A program made the translations under genes and the position numbers. A model generated the notes under the pieces. That model was not told where the DNA came from. It ran no database searches and saw only the letters and a program-made list of their open reading frames with translations. Of a stretch of 64,000 bases of DNA, positions 44,480-56,501 are shown one piece after another. The stretch's first letter is position 1; every line of letters starts with the position of its first letter. Source of the stretch: Proteles cristata cristata (lineage: Eukaryota; Chordata; Mammalia; Carnivora; Hyaenidae); contig JAESUZ010005543.1 of the NCBI GenBank assembly GCA_017311185.1, positions 1,302,001-1,366,000 of the forward strand. The letters run 5' to 3'.

Positions 44480-44960
44480 GTTTATATTGCTGTGTAACAA
44501 ATCCCTTCAAAGCTTAATGGCTTATAATAACAACAATTTATTACTTCTCACCACTTGATCTGTTGGCTGAGTGGTTCCTCTGCTGATTTCTTCTGGGCTA
44601 GTCACTCACATAGTTGCATTCAGCTGGAGACTCTCTTGGGCTAGCAGGTCTGAGATAGTCTAACTGACCTGTTTCACAGTCAGTGCTGCCTACCCTCCGA
44701 GGCACCTATGTCTGCCTCCATGTAGGCCAGATATACTTTCTTATTACATGGCGGCCTCAGAACAGTGTTCCATGTGGGTGAAGCCAGAGCTATAAAGCCT
44801 AATAAGACCTATCTAGTCTTGTAAGTTGCATCATGTCACTTCTGCCGTCTTCTATTGGTCAAAGCAAGTCCAAGACCAGCCTAGATTCAAGAGGAAGAGG
44901 AATAAACTCTAACTCTTGATAGAAGGATACTAATTCACATTGCAAAGGGACTTGGGTCCT
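44480..44960 (+). repeat. Ancient interspersed repeat, LTR- or DNA-type, unassigned
   Basis: The blocks TATTGCTGTGTAACAAATCC, AATGGCTTATAATAACAACA, GATCTGTTGGCTGAGTGGTT, TTCTATTGGTCAAAGCAAGT, GACCAGCCTAGATTCAAGAG and CACATTGCAAAGGGACTTGG are in the order of a well-known ancient mammalian repeat. I recognise the text but cannot assign the family name safely. Confidence 0.6.
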
Positions 44961-45539
44961 GGAGTGGGAGGACTTTGTGGTCATATGTTTTGATCTACAA
45001 AAACAACAACAACAGGAAAAACAAAATGCCAAATAACCCCAACAAGTAGAGAAATGAACAATAGTGAAATAGAAATGCTTCGATCCTGTAGTCTCTTTGT
45101 GTAAATATTACTGGAGAAGACTGGACTTGGAATTTTTAAAAAAGAAAGGGGTATGTTTTTAAGAGAAACTGTCTCTTGGGCTAAAGAGGCCATTGCTTTG
45201 GTGGAGAGTAAAGGGTTATATAGATGTGGATTGTGTATCATATATGCTGTGTGGATACCTTTATTGTTAGTCTTTTTCATTTTTCTAGATACTTCGTTTT
45301 CTTTAGTAGTTGACTAGAATTATAAGAGTGTGTACACTCCTAACTGGTATTCCTCCAGAGGGTGGGATGGAGATAATGAGATGAGATAGAATGCAGTAGT
45401 TGAGTTGCTCTGACAAGGCAGTGTGATGTAGTTCCAGTATTCGATGGTATTATACCCGATCAGATAATTTCACCTTTCAACAACAGTGTTCAATAAGTAC
45501 AAAAACATATTTTAGAAGCTAGAACTTTTCTTGGTAATC

Positions 45540-45735
45540 ATTTGATTTATTACAACCCTACTGTGTGTCAAGCCTTTACACATGTTATCTTAAAATGGTA
45601 TGACAATCCTGAAAAGTGTCAGTTTCTGTTTTACAAATTAGAAAACTGAAGCCCAGGGAGGATGAGTGAATTTCACATAGTCAGATAGTAAGTGCAGTAC
45701 AGAATTTAGACTTTCAGATACCTAGTCAACATCCA
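45540..45735 (-). repeat. MIR, antisense
   Basis: CCCTACTGTGTGTCAAGCCT, ACACATGTTATCTTAAAATG, TTTACAAATTAGAAAACTGA, GCCCAGGGAGGATGAGTGAA and CATAGTCAGATAGTAAGTGC follow MIR closely. Confidence 0.82.
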
Positions 45736-45739
45736 TTCG

Positions 45740-46110
45740 CCTCTCTTTGTGCAATGGAACCCCAGTTTCACTGGCAATTGCAATGTGCCCAGCCAAAACT
45801 ACATTTTACAAGCTTCTTTGCATAGCCAATGGAAACTAGATGATGAAGTGTAGCTGGAAGTTGTTTTGTAAAACTTCTGGGAAAGTGCCTTAAAAAGGAG
45901 GCTGATTTGGTTGATATGCACATTTTTGCCATTATTCCTTCCTGCTGCCTGGAACAGTATGGGATGCCTAGAGGCCCAGCATCCATAATGTAAGCATAAG
46001 CACAAGCACATAGCCAGAATATTAGGATGGTGTAGCAGAGACCTGGAAGAAGCATGGGCTTCTCAAGAAATTATGAACCTGCTTTATCATGAGAGGAAAA
46101 TAAAACTTGT
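45740..46110 (+). repeat. Possible ancient LTR-like repeat
   Basis: ATGGAAACTAGATGATGAAG, GTAAAACTTCTGGGAAAGTG and GAGAGGAAAATAAAACTTGT have the layout of the ancient LTR-like class seen at 41560-42080. Weak. Confidence 0.3.
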
Positions 46111-47485
46111 CCTGCTTAAGCCAGAATTATTTCCTATACAGACAGCCATACGCAATCCTAACAGCTAGAGACCATCAAAACACATTGCCTTATCTAGATT
46201 CTTTTCTTAAAAATAAAATTTAGAAAATTAGTGTCATGAAAGTAATAAAATAATAATGTATATCCAAGAATGTCCACAGTCACAAGCTTCTACTTCTGCA
46301 GAAAATTAGGAAGAACCATATTTATGTTGGGATGTTTGATCTCCTTGATTCTCAGCCCCTGCAAACTGTATTTTCAAAACTTGCTTCCTTGCTCTCTAAT
46401 TTTAGAGACTCTGGCTTCCGAAGGATACTTATCCTGCTTTGTGTCTGAGAATGAATCCCTTGCTTTTGCTTAAAGTCTGTGGCACTGACTTCTGTAGTGA
46501 TTTCCTTAACCGGTGCCTCAGGCTGTTATCTGATCCAAACTTGCAATTTTTGCTGGGGAGGTAAGTGGGAGTGTATTTTGGTGTCTTTAACAGTTAGAGA
46601 TTGAGCGAAGATGCATATATAAGGAAAAAAAAAAAAACCCTGGCTTACATAAGATAGAGGTTCTCTTTTCCTCTCACAATAAGTCCTGCTACGTTATGAA
46701 TATAAAGCTGATTTATAAAATTTAGTAAGCTAGGTCAGGTTAATATGGCTTATTTTTTTTACTTATAGAAATTTTCATGTAAGTATTAAATCTGTACTAA
46801 TTGCTGTGGCTGGCACAAATTGTACCAGATGGATAGGTAAATCTCTGCTTTTGCAGAGTTCCAAGTTGCCTTTCCTGTTCTTAATTATTAAAGATTAATT
46901 TCATTTTGCAGAACTTTCACAGAGAATTGCCAATACCTTATCTCAAAGAACATAATTTTAACCTTAAAAGATCAAAATTTTAATAAAAGTTTGAAATTGT
47001 TGCCAATATTTTTAGAGAAGCTACCAAATGATTTCAATTAATAGTGCATATTAAAGGTACCGATTATGAGAAGATAACATTTAGACCATATTTGGACAGA
47101 AAAAACATGTGTCTGTCTCCATACTGGCCACGTAGGCCGTCTTCTGCTTTCACAGATGTGTTCCTGAAGAGTGCAACAACATGGAATGTGAAAAATTAAA
47201 ATAATCAACCTATGTGTTTTAAGGCAGAACTAGACATTATACAAAATCTATAATTTTACCTGACTACTCAATTCTGTATTACTAGTGTTTTAGACATATT
47301 CTTATATTCATTAATTTATTCTTTTCCTTTGGTTAGGCTTAAGTTAAATTAATAATCTTTTGTAATACTACCATGAGTACTGTTGCTGTTACTACTACTA
47401 CTACATCTCCAACTTTTCCTGCCACTACTAAACTATCCTCTCACCATAGTGTCAATATTGAAGGTGTGCTGTGAATTTCATCTTT
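46111..47485. other. Unannotated AT-rich DNA
   Basis: No gene or nameable repeat. It includes an A-run (46626-46637) and a short (ACT)n tract (47391-47404). Confidence 0.4.
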
Positions 47486-48190
47486 TTAAATTACACGTCT
47501 ATATGCTCTTATATAGATTGGGTGAAATCTAGACCCAACGCAGTGTGTCCTGAAAAAAGGTTGCATAATAGGTAAACTATTTGAGGCATGTGTGTTTGAA
47601 ACTGGCTGTATTATCATACCATCACTCTCCATTGCGAGTTTGGCTGGGTATGGAATTCTAGGTTGAATGCTCCTTTGTAATCCTGATGGCAGGGTTCCTC
47701 CCTCTCCTAGCTTCCATTTTAGTATTGGAAAGTCCAATGCCATTCTCATTTTTTTTTTTATCATTGTATGAACTAGGAATTTTTTGCTCTTAAAACTTTT
47801 AAAATCTTTTAGTTGTCCACAGAGATCAGAAACATCGTGTCATGTATCCCTGTCTAAGTCTATTTTATCTATCATGTCAGGCCTTTGGTGAAATTTTTTA
47901 ATGTGTTGATTCTTTTTTTTCAGTTCTGTGAATTTGTCCTGAATTGTTTATTTGATTATTATTTTCCCCTGTATTTTCCTTTCTGGAATATCTTTTCATG
48001 TTAGATTCTGTGGACTGACTTCTAATTTTTTTTATGTTTCTGTTCTATTTTCCATCTTTTTGTCCTTTTGCTATACTTTATGCCATATTTTCTCAATTTT
48101 ACCTTTCAACTCTTACATTGTATATTTAATAACTGCTGTTACACTTTTATTTTCCAAGAGCTATTTTTTTGTGTTCTGAACGTCTTCTAA
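47486..48190 (-). mobile_element. Antisense L1/HAL1 ORF1 relic
   Basis: A minus-strand frame (47486-47764) contains IQPRIPYPAKLAMESDG, a clear match to the conserved C-terminal block of L1 ORF1p (the nucleic-acid chaperone of the L1 RNP). Further right, antisense text (TTTTCCATCTTTTTGTCCTT, TTGCTATACTTTATGCCATA, AATTTTACCTTTCAACTCTT) corresponds to the lysine/glutamate-rich coiled-coil part of ORF1. No ORF2 adjoins it, which fits HAL1, a LINE carrying only ORF1, or a truncated L1. Frame is broken elsewhere, so it is dead. Confidence 0.75.
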
Positions 48191-48299
48191 CCTTTATTTT
48201 CCCCCCAATAGCATGAACAGGCAGTCAGCACTCCAATATAGATTTATATTCTTTCCTTAAATTAAAATTGCTGATGGAAAGTGACTGCTCAGTCAGGGA

Positions 48300-48650
48300 C
48301 CACATTTCTGATTTCCCTTTGCATCATGCTATTGGAAATTGAATAAAAATAGTACAAGTTCTTTTAAGACAAAGAGTTAGAAAGTAAGTATGTTTCCTTT
48401 GCCATTTCTTTCATTATGTGTCATGTGAATAGATAGAGCTCTAAGGACCAGAGGAGTAGAGAAGTCACAAGTGGGGAGGATGGAACCAGGAAGTAGGAGT
48501 AACTATGTGGAACAGAGCCCTTCCCCCCATCCCATTACTAACTGGACTTTACATAGGCAAGAAATAAAAGCCTATTATGTTAAGCTATTTTGAGATACCA
48601 AATTTTGATATGTCTCTGTCATAGCAGTATTACCTTAATTAATATATCAT
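48300..48650 (+). repeat. Ancient LTR-like repeat, family unassigned
   Basis: CATAGGCAAGAAATAAAAGC, CTATTATGTTAAGCTATTTT and GAGATACCAAATTTTGATAT match the end type described at 41560-42080. Confidence 0.4.
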
Positions 48651-51600
48651 TCCTTTTTTGATTGGTTGGTGTAATAACTTATTTTTTCCCCTCTGAGAAA
48701 ATTAATTCTATTTTTAATTTCATTTTTCTTCTTCCAATAAAGTCTTTTTCTCCTCACGTTGCTTTAATGGGTGTTTGGTTTGGCCACTTTCTGTCATTTA
48801 GATGCTTATTGGCCATTCATATTTGAGAGGAGGACAACAAAAAATCCTCTTTAGAAGCTATGTGCATGTGTGGGGCACATGGACTATAGGCTTCAGAGTA
48901 GAATAATTTGACTAGAATGTTTCTTTGGGAAACCCTTTATGAGAGTATTTTTAAGGCTTTCTCTTGGACTTGCAAGATTGCCCAGAAAAGGTGCTTCTGA
49001 CCTCCTGCCTGAAGGGTATAGGCTCCACAGCTGGCATTCTGAAAGCTGGGTTCAGGGAGAGATGGTGGGAGAGGAGAATGCTAAAATCTCAATATTCAGT
49101 ATGGGAATTTTCATTGAATTTCCTCATTTTTATTATGGCACTTCTGCCTGCAGCTCTGCCTAGTCGCCCTTCAGTAGAGACAACCTCAGTTATACAGTCT
49201 CTGCAGAGTAACTTCTAGTTGGCCAGAGAGAGACAGAAAGCAGGATGACTGTCCAGCTTCACAAGGTTGGTGAGGGTCCAAGAGGTCGCTTCATTTCTCA
49301 GAAATGACTTTCAAGCAATCCTGCAGTTTTTATCATCAGTTTAACTCCCAGGTCTTCCAGAGGTACTCGGTCCACAAAATCTTGGGTCTTTGGGGGATTC
49401 TGTCACATATATTGGGTTGTATCTCAGCTTTTCTATTGCTGGCTTAGAATTCAGCTTTCTCAGATTTGCCAAGTAATTTACCACTCATCCAGCTGCTTTC
49501 TAGCTTCCAAAACTCTGTGGTCTTTGTCTCCTTTCCAAATACTCTTTGTCCATGCAACTTTATGCCTTTTTAAAAAAAGTTAAGCTTATTGGGCTTTAGG
49601 AAGACAGCAGAGGTCTGTAAGTACATGAATTTACCATCTTTATCTGGAAACTTAAAAAAAAAACCTTTATATTAAAACCAACTCAATTTCATAATTTCCA
49701 AAATGACAGGACATCTAGAATCTTTATTTCTCTTTCCTGAATTGCTCAGTGACTCCAGAAGATTACTCAGAGGGGCAGATCTTCCTTCCACTTGCCTCAC
49801 CAAGAGAGAATTGGAGAACTGACTGATTCACTGGCGGGACTCACTTTTCTGCTACCATTGTTTCTGTAGCTGCTGTGTGGTGTTGCTCTTGTAAATTGGT
49901 TTGGCAGAGCTACCTGCTGCTCGTAGGCTCTGCTCGTCCAGTTCCTCTCCTGGGTCCTCTGATGGAGGTTAACCTCACTCCTTCAGCCAAGGGTGGTCCA
50001 TATTGTCACTTAAAGTTGAATCTTTTTGGTTTGTACTCACATGCTCAGCTATGGTTTCCAGAGTGTGGCCCTAGTTGGCTAGAATGAACATCCAACCTCA
50101 GGTACATGTGCCAGAACCAAGCCTCGCTGAATAAGCCTGGGTCAGCAATTCAGATTCCTTTTCCCTAACAATATGTGCTTCTAATGGGACCCTAGACTCT
50201 TTTTCTGCCAATGTCATGATAGTTACTGTAAGTCCCGACACTGTTTGAGAACTTCCAGTCCCTGACAGGGAAAGCACAGATTTTTCTAATTAGCAGCATT
50301 TTTGTGAGATTTGGAAGGTGAGAGAGAACCAGAGAGCCATTATTACTTCTGTTGGCAATCATGGTAAGATATGTGGGCTTCGGCTGAGGTGACGTCAGGG
50401 GCCTCTAGAGCTATCCTGTGACTGATTGACCTCAGTGCTAGAGGAAACTCTGACAACTGGCAGCATTTTCCAATGGGTGCTATACACTGTCAAATCTCTG
50501 AGAGATTTGAAATGCTAATGGCCGAATTTCCTGGCCTCTCTATTCCTCTGGCATTTCTGACAGTTTGGTAAGCACCTAACTCCTTGTATTAATTCTCTTT
50601 CTGCTTGAAATACTAGAATGACAGGATTAGAACTGCTCTAGTACCCATCCTCTCCTGTTTCACATTTTCCTCAGAGCTTTGAGTGTCTCTTGCCTATCCT
50701 GAGAGGAACATGGTGACTATCAAATGAAAGCTTCTTTTGTGGGGTGTGGTGGGTAGGCTAGAAGTTAAGATCCAGTGAACCAAGCATGTTGCCCCACACA
50801 GAAGTGTGAGGATAATTCAAGAGTCAGATGTAAATTATCTGACTGTCTTTCTTTTCCAAAGGGGAACAGAGAAAAAAATAACTTCTGTAAGTAAATAATT
50901 AAATGAAAACTTTTACATTTTATCCAGAAATCCAACTCACACTGGTAGGCACTGTATAAATCGTAAGCAACCAGAGCTATAATTCAGTGGATCCCAGCTT
51001 ATCTAATTTAAATCTGTTATTGTCAATGCTGTCATCCTATGGAGAAACTGGAAAGCATTTGTTGTCCTCTTTTCCCCTTCTTTATAAAGAAGCTTAATTA
51101 TTGGACTTTTTAAATTTGTTATGGAAAGATTGTCTTTTACATTAAATGTATTAGTAAATATCTTAGTGACTGAACCATTATTTTCAATTCTGCTTATGTC
51201 TGTCTCACTGGGCGTTTAGGCCAATAATCTCTGAAAGAATATGTAATTCTAGGAGTATAACCTTGTCACATCAGGTTTCTTTAAAACATGTATAAATTTT
51301 AAAATTCACTGTTTTGGAAGTGATCCATCAAGGAAAGATAGAACTTTTCAGAATAGTTTTTTTTTTTTTTTCAAAATAAAGTATACAGAAGAGTATTTAT
51401 TTATAATTATTTTAATCGGACAGGTTGGTAGATGGTAAAAGGATCCTCTGATTGACCAGAATCAAGTATGGTGTATGTAGGTATGTAAGCATCAAGTATG
51501 AAGTAGTATGAAGTTTGAAGTATGTAGGCCCATTGTTGTTTAGAACTTGTAACATATTTTCCTATAGAAATAGAAGTTATTTTGTTTATGTGATATTTAT

Positions 51601-51785
51601 ACCCTGCCTACTCCAGAAAATGATTTGAAGGAGCATATGTAATTAAATGTAATGTAAAATAAGAAAAAATTTAAATTGAAAGGAGCAGAGAAACACGTAT
51701 CTCTAGGTACCCAAGATTTTTTTTAAGAAGAAGGCAGGTTGGTATAAATAAAAGATAAATTAATATCACATATAACCACATCCTA
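48651..51785. other. Long unannotated stretch without Can-SINEs
   Basis: About 3.1 kb with no gene and few recognisable repeats. About 49560-49650 (TTAAGCTTATTGGGCTTTAG, GAAGACAGCAGAGGTCTGTA) has a weak L1-like look. A perfect CRE octamer lies at 50390-50397. A T-run is at 51357-51371 and a cryptic AAGTATG repeat at about 51463-51530. Confidence 0.4.
50390..50397. promoter_or_regulatory. Perfect CRE octamer TGACGTCA
   Basis: The palindromic CREB/ATF site lies in GAGGTGACGTCAGGGGCC. It keeps its CpG in an otherwise CpG-poor region. One exact octamer is expected about once by chance in 64 kb, less when CpG is depleted, so it is only a candidate. Confidence 0.3.
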
Positions 51786-51789
51786 ATCT

Positions 51790-51905
51790 TTGTGCTGGTG
51801 TGAATTTGGTCAAGCTTCTGAATCTTAGTATCCATATCTATGAAATGGGTATAAACAGTAACCTGGCCAGTGAATGTGTTCCATGACAAAGCCTTAATGA
51901 AAGAT
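51790..51905 (+). repeat. MIR relic, sense
   Basis: GGTGTGAATTTGGTCAAGCT, TCTGAATCTTAGTATCCATA and CTATGAAATGGGTATAAACA follow MIR order. Confidence 0.6.
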
Positions 51906-52685
51906 TCCCTCTCCTTTAGATCTTTCAATTTCCTCTAGGATCCCTGGCTCAGAATGAATGAGGACAATTCTGAAAAGTGCTGCCTGCAAAGCAGCAACCT
52001 CTCTACTCCTATTTTTGCTAGACCAGCTGGACCAGCTTTAACCTCTGCCTGTGCTTGTGCTGAGATCCTCTGATGTGCTGAACTCCATGCCACTCACAGA
52101 ACCCGTTTGTGCTACTGTCCACTTCCTTTACCCCACTGACTTATTAATCTTCTTTTCCACTAGCCCGAAAATCACCTTAACTTGCTATTTTCAACACGAA
52201 TGCTGTTACATCCCAGGTGATGCTGACTTCCTCTAATATCGCACCTTTCTATTTTCAGAGGAGAGAACTTCTGGCAGGTGAGGTTAAGGGATGATTAAGC
52301 CTGCTTCGGTTACTGGAACTACTGGTTTTTCTGGAATCTCTACTTGCTGCCTCATCTGGACCATTCTTAACTAAGTGGATTTTTCTCTAGTTTAGAGAGT
52401 TCTATCTAGTAATACAATTTCAGGGAAACTTCCAGGCTTTCATATAAGATCTTATTCCATTGGAACATGAGTACACCTTCTTTCCCTTGGATCACTGGAC
52501 CTCAACCAAATGCAGGAATTTAGCCTTAAGTTGATTTCCATGTCAGCTAAGGAGGTTGAGCTTTCTAGAGGACAGAGTAAACCACGAGGGGGCAGTGTTG
52601 CCTAATTTTGCTTCCAGTTTAATACTCTTGGGGAATACAGCCCCAAATCTTTTGTTGAAATCAAGTTTAGATAAATTGCAAAACC
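51906..52685. other. Unannotated DNA containing a CTCF-like site
   Basis: No gene or nameable repeat. The site at 52582-52595 is described separately. Confidence 0.4.
52582..52595 (+). promoter_or_regulatory. Strong CTCF-like core motif
   Basis: CCACGAGGGGGCAG matches the CTCF core (CCASYAGRGGGCRS type) at essentially every informative position and is followed by TGTTGCC. It is not inside any SINE, L1 or LTR recognised here. If bound, it would mark a loop anchor or insulator with rightward motif orientation. Binding is not shown by sequence alone. Confidence 0.6.
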
Positions 52686-52689
52686 TAAA

Positions 52690-52830
52690 TAAGACAATTT
52701 AATAGTTGTGACTACTGCTTCTTAAATGCCTTCTAAGTGCCAAGTGCTTTATATATTATTTCATTGAATTCACATGTATCCCAAATAACATGTGGGTTTC
52801 TCTGCCCAGTGAGATTTAGATGGCATTGTT
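52690..52830 (-). repeat. MIR relic, antisense
   Basis: TGCCTTCTAAGTGCCAAGTG, CTTTATATATTATTTCATTG and AATTCACATGTATCCCAAAT fit the antisense MIR start. Confidence 0.6.
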
Positions 52831-53789
52831 TCAAACGTTAGTAATCTCACGACTCCAAACCACAAATTCTGTTAATTTCTCTGTGTTAAATGCCCGTGGT
52901 TCCCTCTGCCTATGGCTCCTGAAATTTTCCACGCTTCCTCTGTTTGTGGAAATCAGTTTAGTTTTTCTGTAAGTTTCCATAGGACATCCATTCTGTTCAC
53001 TGAGTCCTTTAGAATCCACAGGAAGGGCTCAGTTTATTGTTTTTTTTCCCCTTTCAGACTCTATACCAGTCCTTTAACTCTCCCAAGGGACCAATCAAAT
53101 CCCTCCCTTTCTCTCATAATGACTCAATGGATGTGTTCATTCCTCGAGTTTTTCTGTCATCCAAGTTACTTATTCTGAAACAATGGGAGAGAGAGAAATC
53201 TGAAAGTGAAATCTTGGTGAAATACTTTGTATGTGTGAACTCTTTGTCAGTGGAGTATTTATAATTTAGGAACTTTGGGCATATGCAAAAAGGCTCTTAT
53301 ACTAATCAATATTTCATAGGATTGTTCTTCAGTATTTACATTGTGGAGTGGGTTAATTATGAACCAGTTCCTTAAAAAGTTTAGCACACCAAGAAGATAT
53401 CAGAAATATCTCAAATGAATATTAAAGTTTTGAAATGTCCATGTAATTGAAATCGATTTAAATGTAAAAATAATTGGAAGAATGCTAATGCAGTGGCAGA
53501 GTCTCCCACAGATAAATATGTCAAAACACATTAGAATCTCTTTGAGGCTGTGGCAGAAACCTGTATTGTGAGTGGGCTCCTGGGAAGGCAGATTTGACTT
53601 CATTTTTGCTCCGTTAAGCCTACTTTTTTTTCGGTCTTCACGTTTACTCTTTAATCAGAAGATTTTTGCTTTGGCCTTGTGGATTTTCCTTGGAAATGAT
53701 ACCTCGACTTTTATTTTAACTTTGTTTAAAGTTGACTGACTTTTGGCTTAGGTATCATAAACTTCAATTTTAAAGTGATGTATAATTAA
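52831..53789. other. Unannotated DNA
   Basis: No gene or nameable repeat. Overlapping frames at 52831-53264 are in several phases without a domain. Confidence 0.4.
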
Positions 53790-54260
53790 AACATGTTGGT
53801 GGGAAAAAATATTGCACGATTCCACTTATATGAAGAACCTAAAATAATCAGACTTCTAGAAATGGAGAGTAGCATGGTGGGTGCCTGGGACTGCGGGTTG
53901 GTTCAGGGGAAATGGAAAGTTGCATGTATGTAAAGTTTTGATTTTGTGAAATGACTAAGTTCTAGAGATCTGCTGTCTAAAATCGTGCCTCTACATAGCA
54001 ATTCTGTATTTCACACTCTAAAAAATTGTTAAGAGGGTAGAACTTACATTGTGTCCTTAGCACAAAACAAAACAAAGTAAAACAGCAACCAAAAAAAGGA
54101 GCATGAGGAAACTTTGGGAGGTGATGGATATATTTATTATCTTGACTGTGGTGATGGTTTATGGGTATATATATCCAAAGTCCTCAAATTGTTTATATTA
54201 ATTACACAGTATTTTTACATATTAGTTAAATCTCAGTAAAGCTGTTTAAAAGAGAAATAT
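53790..54260 (+). mobile_element. Sense L1 3' end (old)
   Basis: ATATTGCACGATTCCACTTA, TATGAAGAACCTAAAATAAT, GGTGGGTGCCTGGGACTGCG, AAGTTCTAGAGATCTGCTGT and AATCTCAGTAAAGCTGTTTA are in the order of the sequence after L1 ORF2. It meets the antisense L1 at 54290 tail to tail. Confidence 0.7.
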
Positions 54261-55469
54261 GTATGATAAAAATATGTTGATACATTTCTTTTTTTTTTAC
54301 ATATGAGATATAGTTGACATATAGCATTATATTAGTTTCAGTTATACAACATGATGGTTTGATAATTGTGGATGTTGCCAAATAATCACTACAATAAATT
54401 TAGTTAACATTCATCACCATATAGCTACATTTTTATTTGTCATGGGAACTCTTTTTCCTACTTATTGAGTTATAGTTGACATACAATGCCATATTAGTTT
54501 CAGGTGTACAACATAGTGATGTGACATTTGTATATATTGTGAAATGGTCACCACAATAAGTCTAGTTACCATCTGTCATTCTACAAAGTTAATGTAGTGT
54601 TATTGATTATATTCCCCATGCCGTACATTACATCCTCATGACTTATTTTATAACCAGAACTTTGTACTTAACCCTCACCCATTTTGCTTAACCCTTTCCC
54701 CACAACCACCCTGCCTTGTGACAACTACCACTCTGTTCTCTTTAACAGTGTGTCTAGGTTTAATTTTGTTGTTTGTTTATTTTGTTTTTTAGATTCCACA
54801 TATAAGTGAAATTATGCAGTGCTTGTCTTTTTCTCTTGACTTATTTTACTTAGTATCCTCAAGGTCTATCCATGTTGTTGCAAATGTAAGATTTCATTCT
54901 TTTTTATGGCTGAATATCATTCCATTATGTATATACATATACATATATCACATCTTTAGCTGTGCATCCATCAATGGACACTCAGGTTTCCTTAACTTAG
55001 CTATTATAAATAATGCTGCAGGAATATAGAGGTACATAGATCTTTTTGAGTTAGTGTTGTTTGTTTTTCAGATAGATACCCAGAAGTGGAATTGCTAGAT
55101 CATATGGTAGCTCTAGTTTTTAATATTTTGAGAGACATCTATACTGGTTTCCATAGTGGCTGATCCAATTTGCATTCCCACCAACAGCGCATGAGCTTTC
55201 TCTTTTGTCCACATCCCCACCAATACTTGTTATTTCTTATTTTCTGGATAATAATTCTGACAGGTAAGGTAATATCTCATTGTGGATTTGATTTGTATTT
55301 CTGTGATGACTAGTTACATTCCACTTTTTCACATGTCTGTTGTCCATCTGTATGTCTTCTTTAGAAAAATGTCTATTTATGTCCTCTGCCCATTTTTAAA
55401 TCAGCTTATTATTGTTGTTATTATTTTTGCTATTGAATTGTATATATTTTAGATAGTAGCCTCTTATTT

Positions 55470-55693
55470 TAAAAAATGTTTTTGTTATTGTTTATTTATT
55501 TCTGAGAGAGAAAGAGAGACAGTGTGAGCAGGGGAAGGTCAGAGAGAGAGGGAGACACAGCATCTGAAACAGGTTCCAGGCTCTGAGTTCGCTGTCAGCA
55601 CAGAGCCCCACGCAGGGCCCAAACCCACAAACCGTGAAATCATAACCTGAGCCAAAGTCTAATGCTTAACCAACTGGGCCCCCCAGGTGCCCC
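55470..55693 (-). mobile_element. Can-SINE, antisense, in L1
   Basis: Tail TTGTTTATTTATTTCTGAGA, GTGTGAGCAGGGGAAGGTCA, GGGCCCAAACCCACAAACCG, head GGGCCCCCCAGGTGCCCC. TSDs AGATAGTAGCCTCTTATTT (55451-55469) and AGATAGTAGCCCCTTATTT (55694-55712) differ at one of 19 bases. Confidence 0.97.
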
Positions 55694-56501
55694 AGATAGT
55701 AGCCCCTTATTTAATATATGATTTGCAAGTAACTTCCGTTTTCAGTATGTTGCTTTTTCATTTTGTTGATGATTTCTTTTGCTGTGCAGAAGAAGCTCTG
55801 CAGTTTGATGTAGTCCCCTTTGCTTATTTTTCCTTTTGTTGCCCTTGCCTTTGGAGTTTGATCCGAAAAAAATTTGCTAAGACCAATTTAAAGGAGATTA
55901 CTACCTATGTTTTCTTCTAGGAAATTTATGATTCGAGTCTTATAATCAAGTCTTTTATCCATTTTGAGTTGATTTTTGTATGTGGTATAAGACAGTGGTC
56001 CAGTTTCATTCTTTTGCATGTAGCTAGATGTCCAATTTTCCCAACACCATTTATTGAAGAAGCTCTCCTCTTCTCATTGTATATTCTTGCCTCCTTTGTC
56101 GTGAATTCATTGACTGTGTATTTGTGGGGTCTTTTCTAGGCTCTTTATTTTGTTCCATTGATCAATGTGTCTGTGTTTATGCCAATACCATGCTGTTTGA
56201 TTACTATAGATTAATAGTAGAGTTTGAAATCAGAGAACATGATACCTCTGCCTTTGCTGTCCTTTCTCAAGATTGTTTTGTCTATTCAGGGTCTTTTGCG
56301 ATTCCATGCAAATTTTAGGATTAATTGTTCTGGTTTTGTGAAAAATGCCATTGGAATTTTGATAGGTATTGCATTGAATCTGTAGACTGTTTTGGGTAGT
56401 ATGGACATTTTAACAATATTAATGCATTCAATCCATATGCATGGAATATCTTTTTACTTATTTGTGTCTTTTTCAATTAATTTTATGACTGTCTTACAAT
56501 G

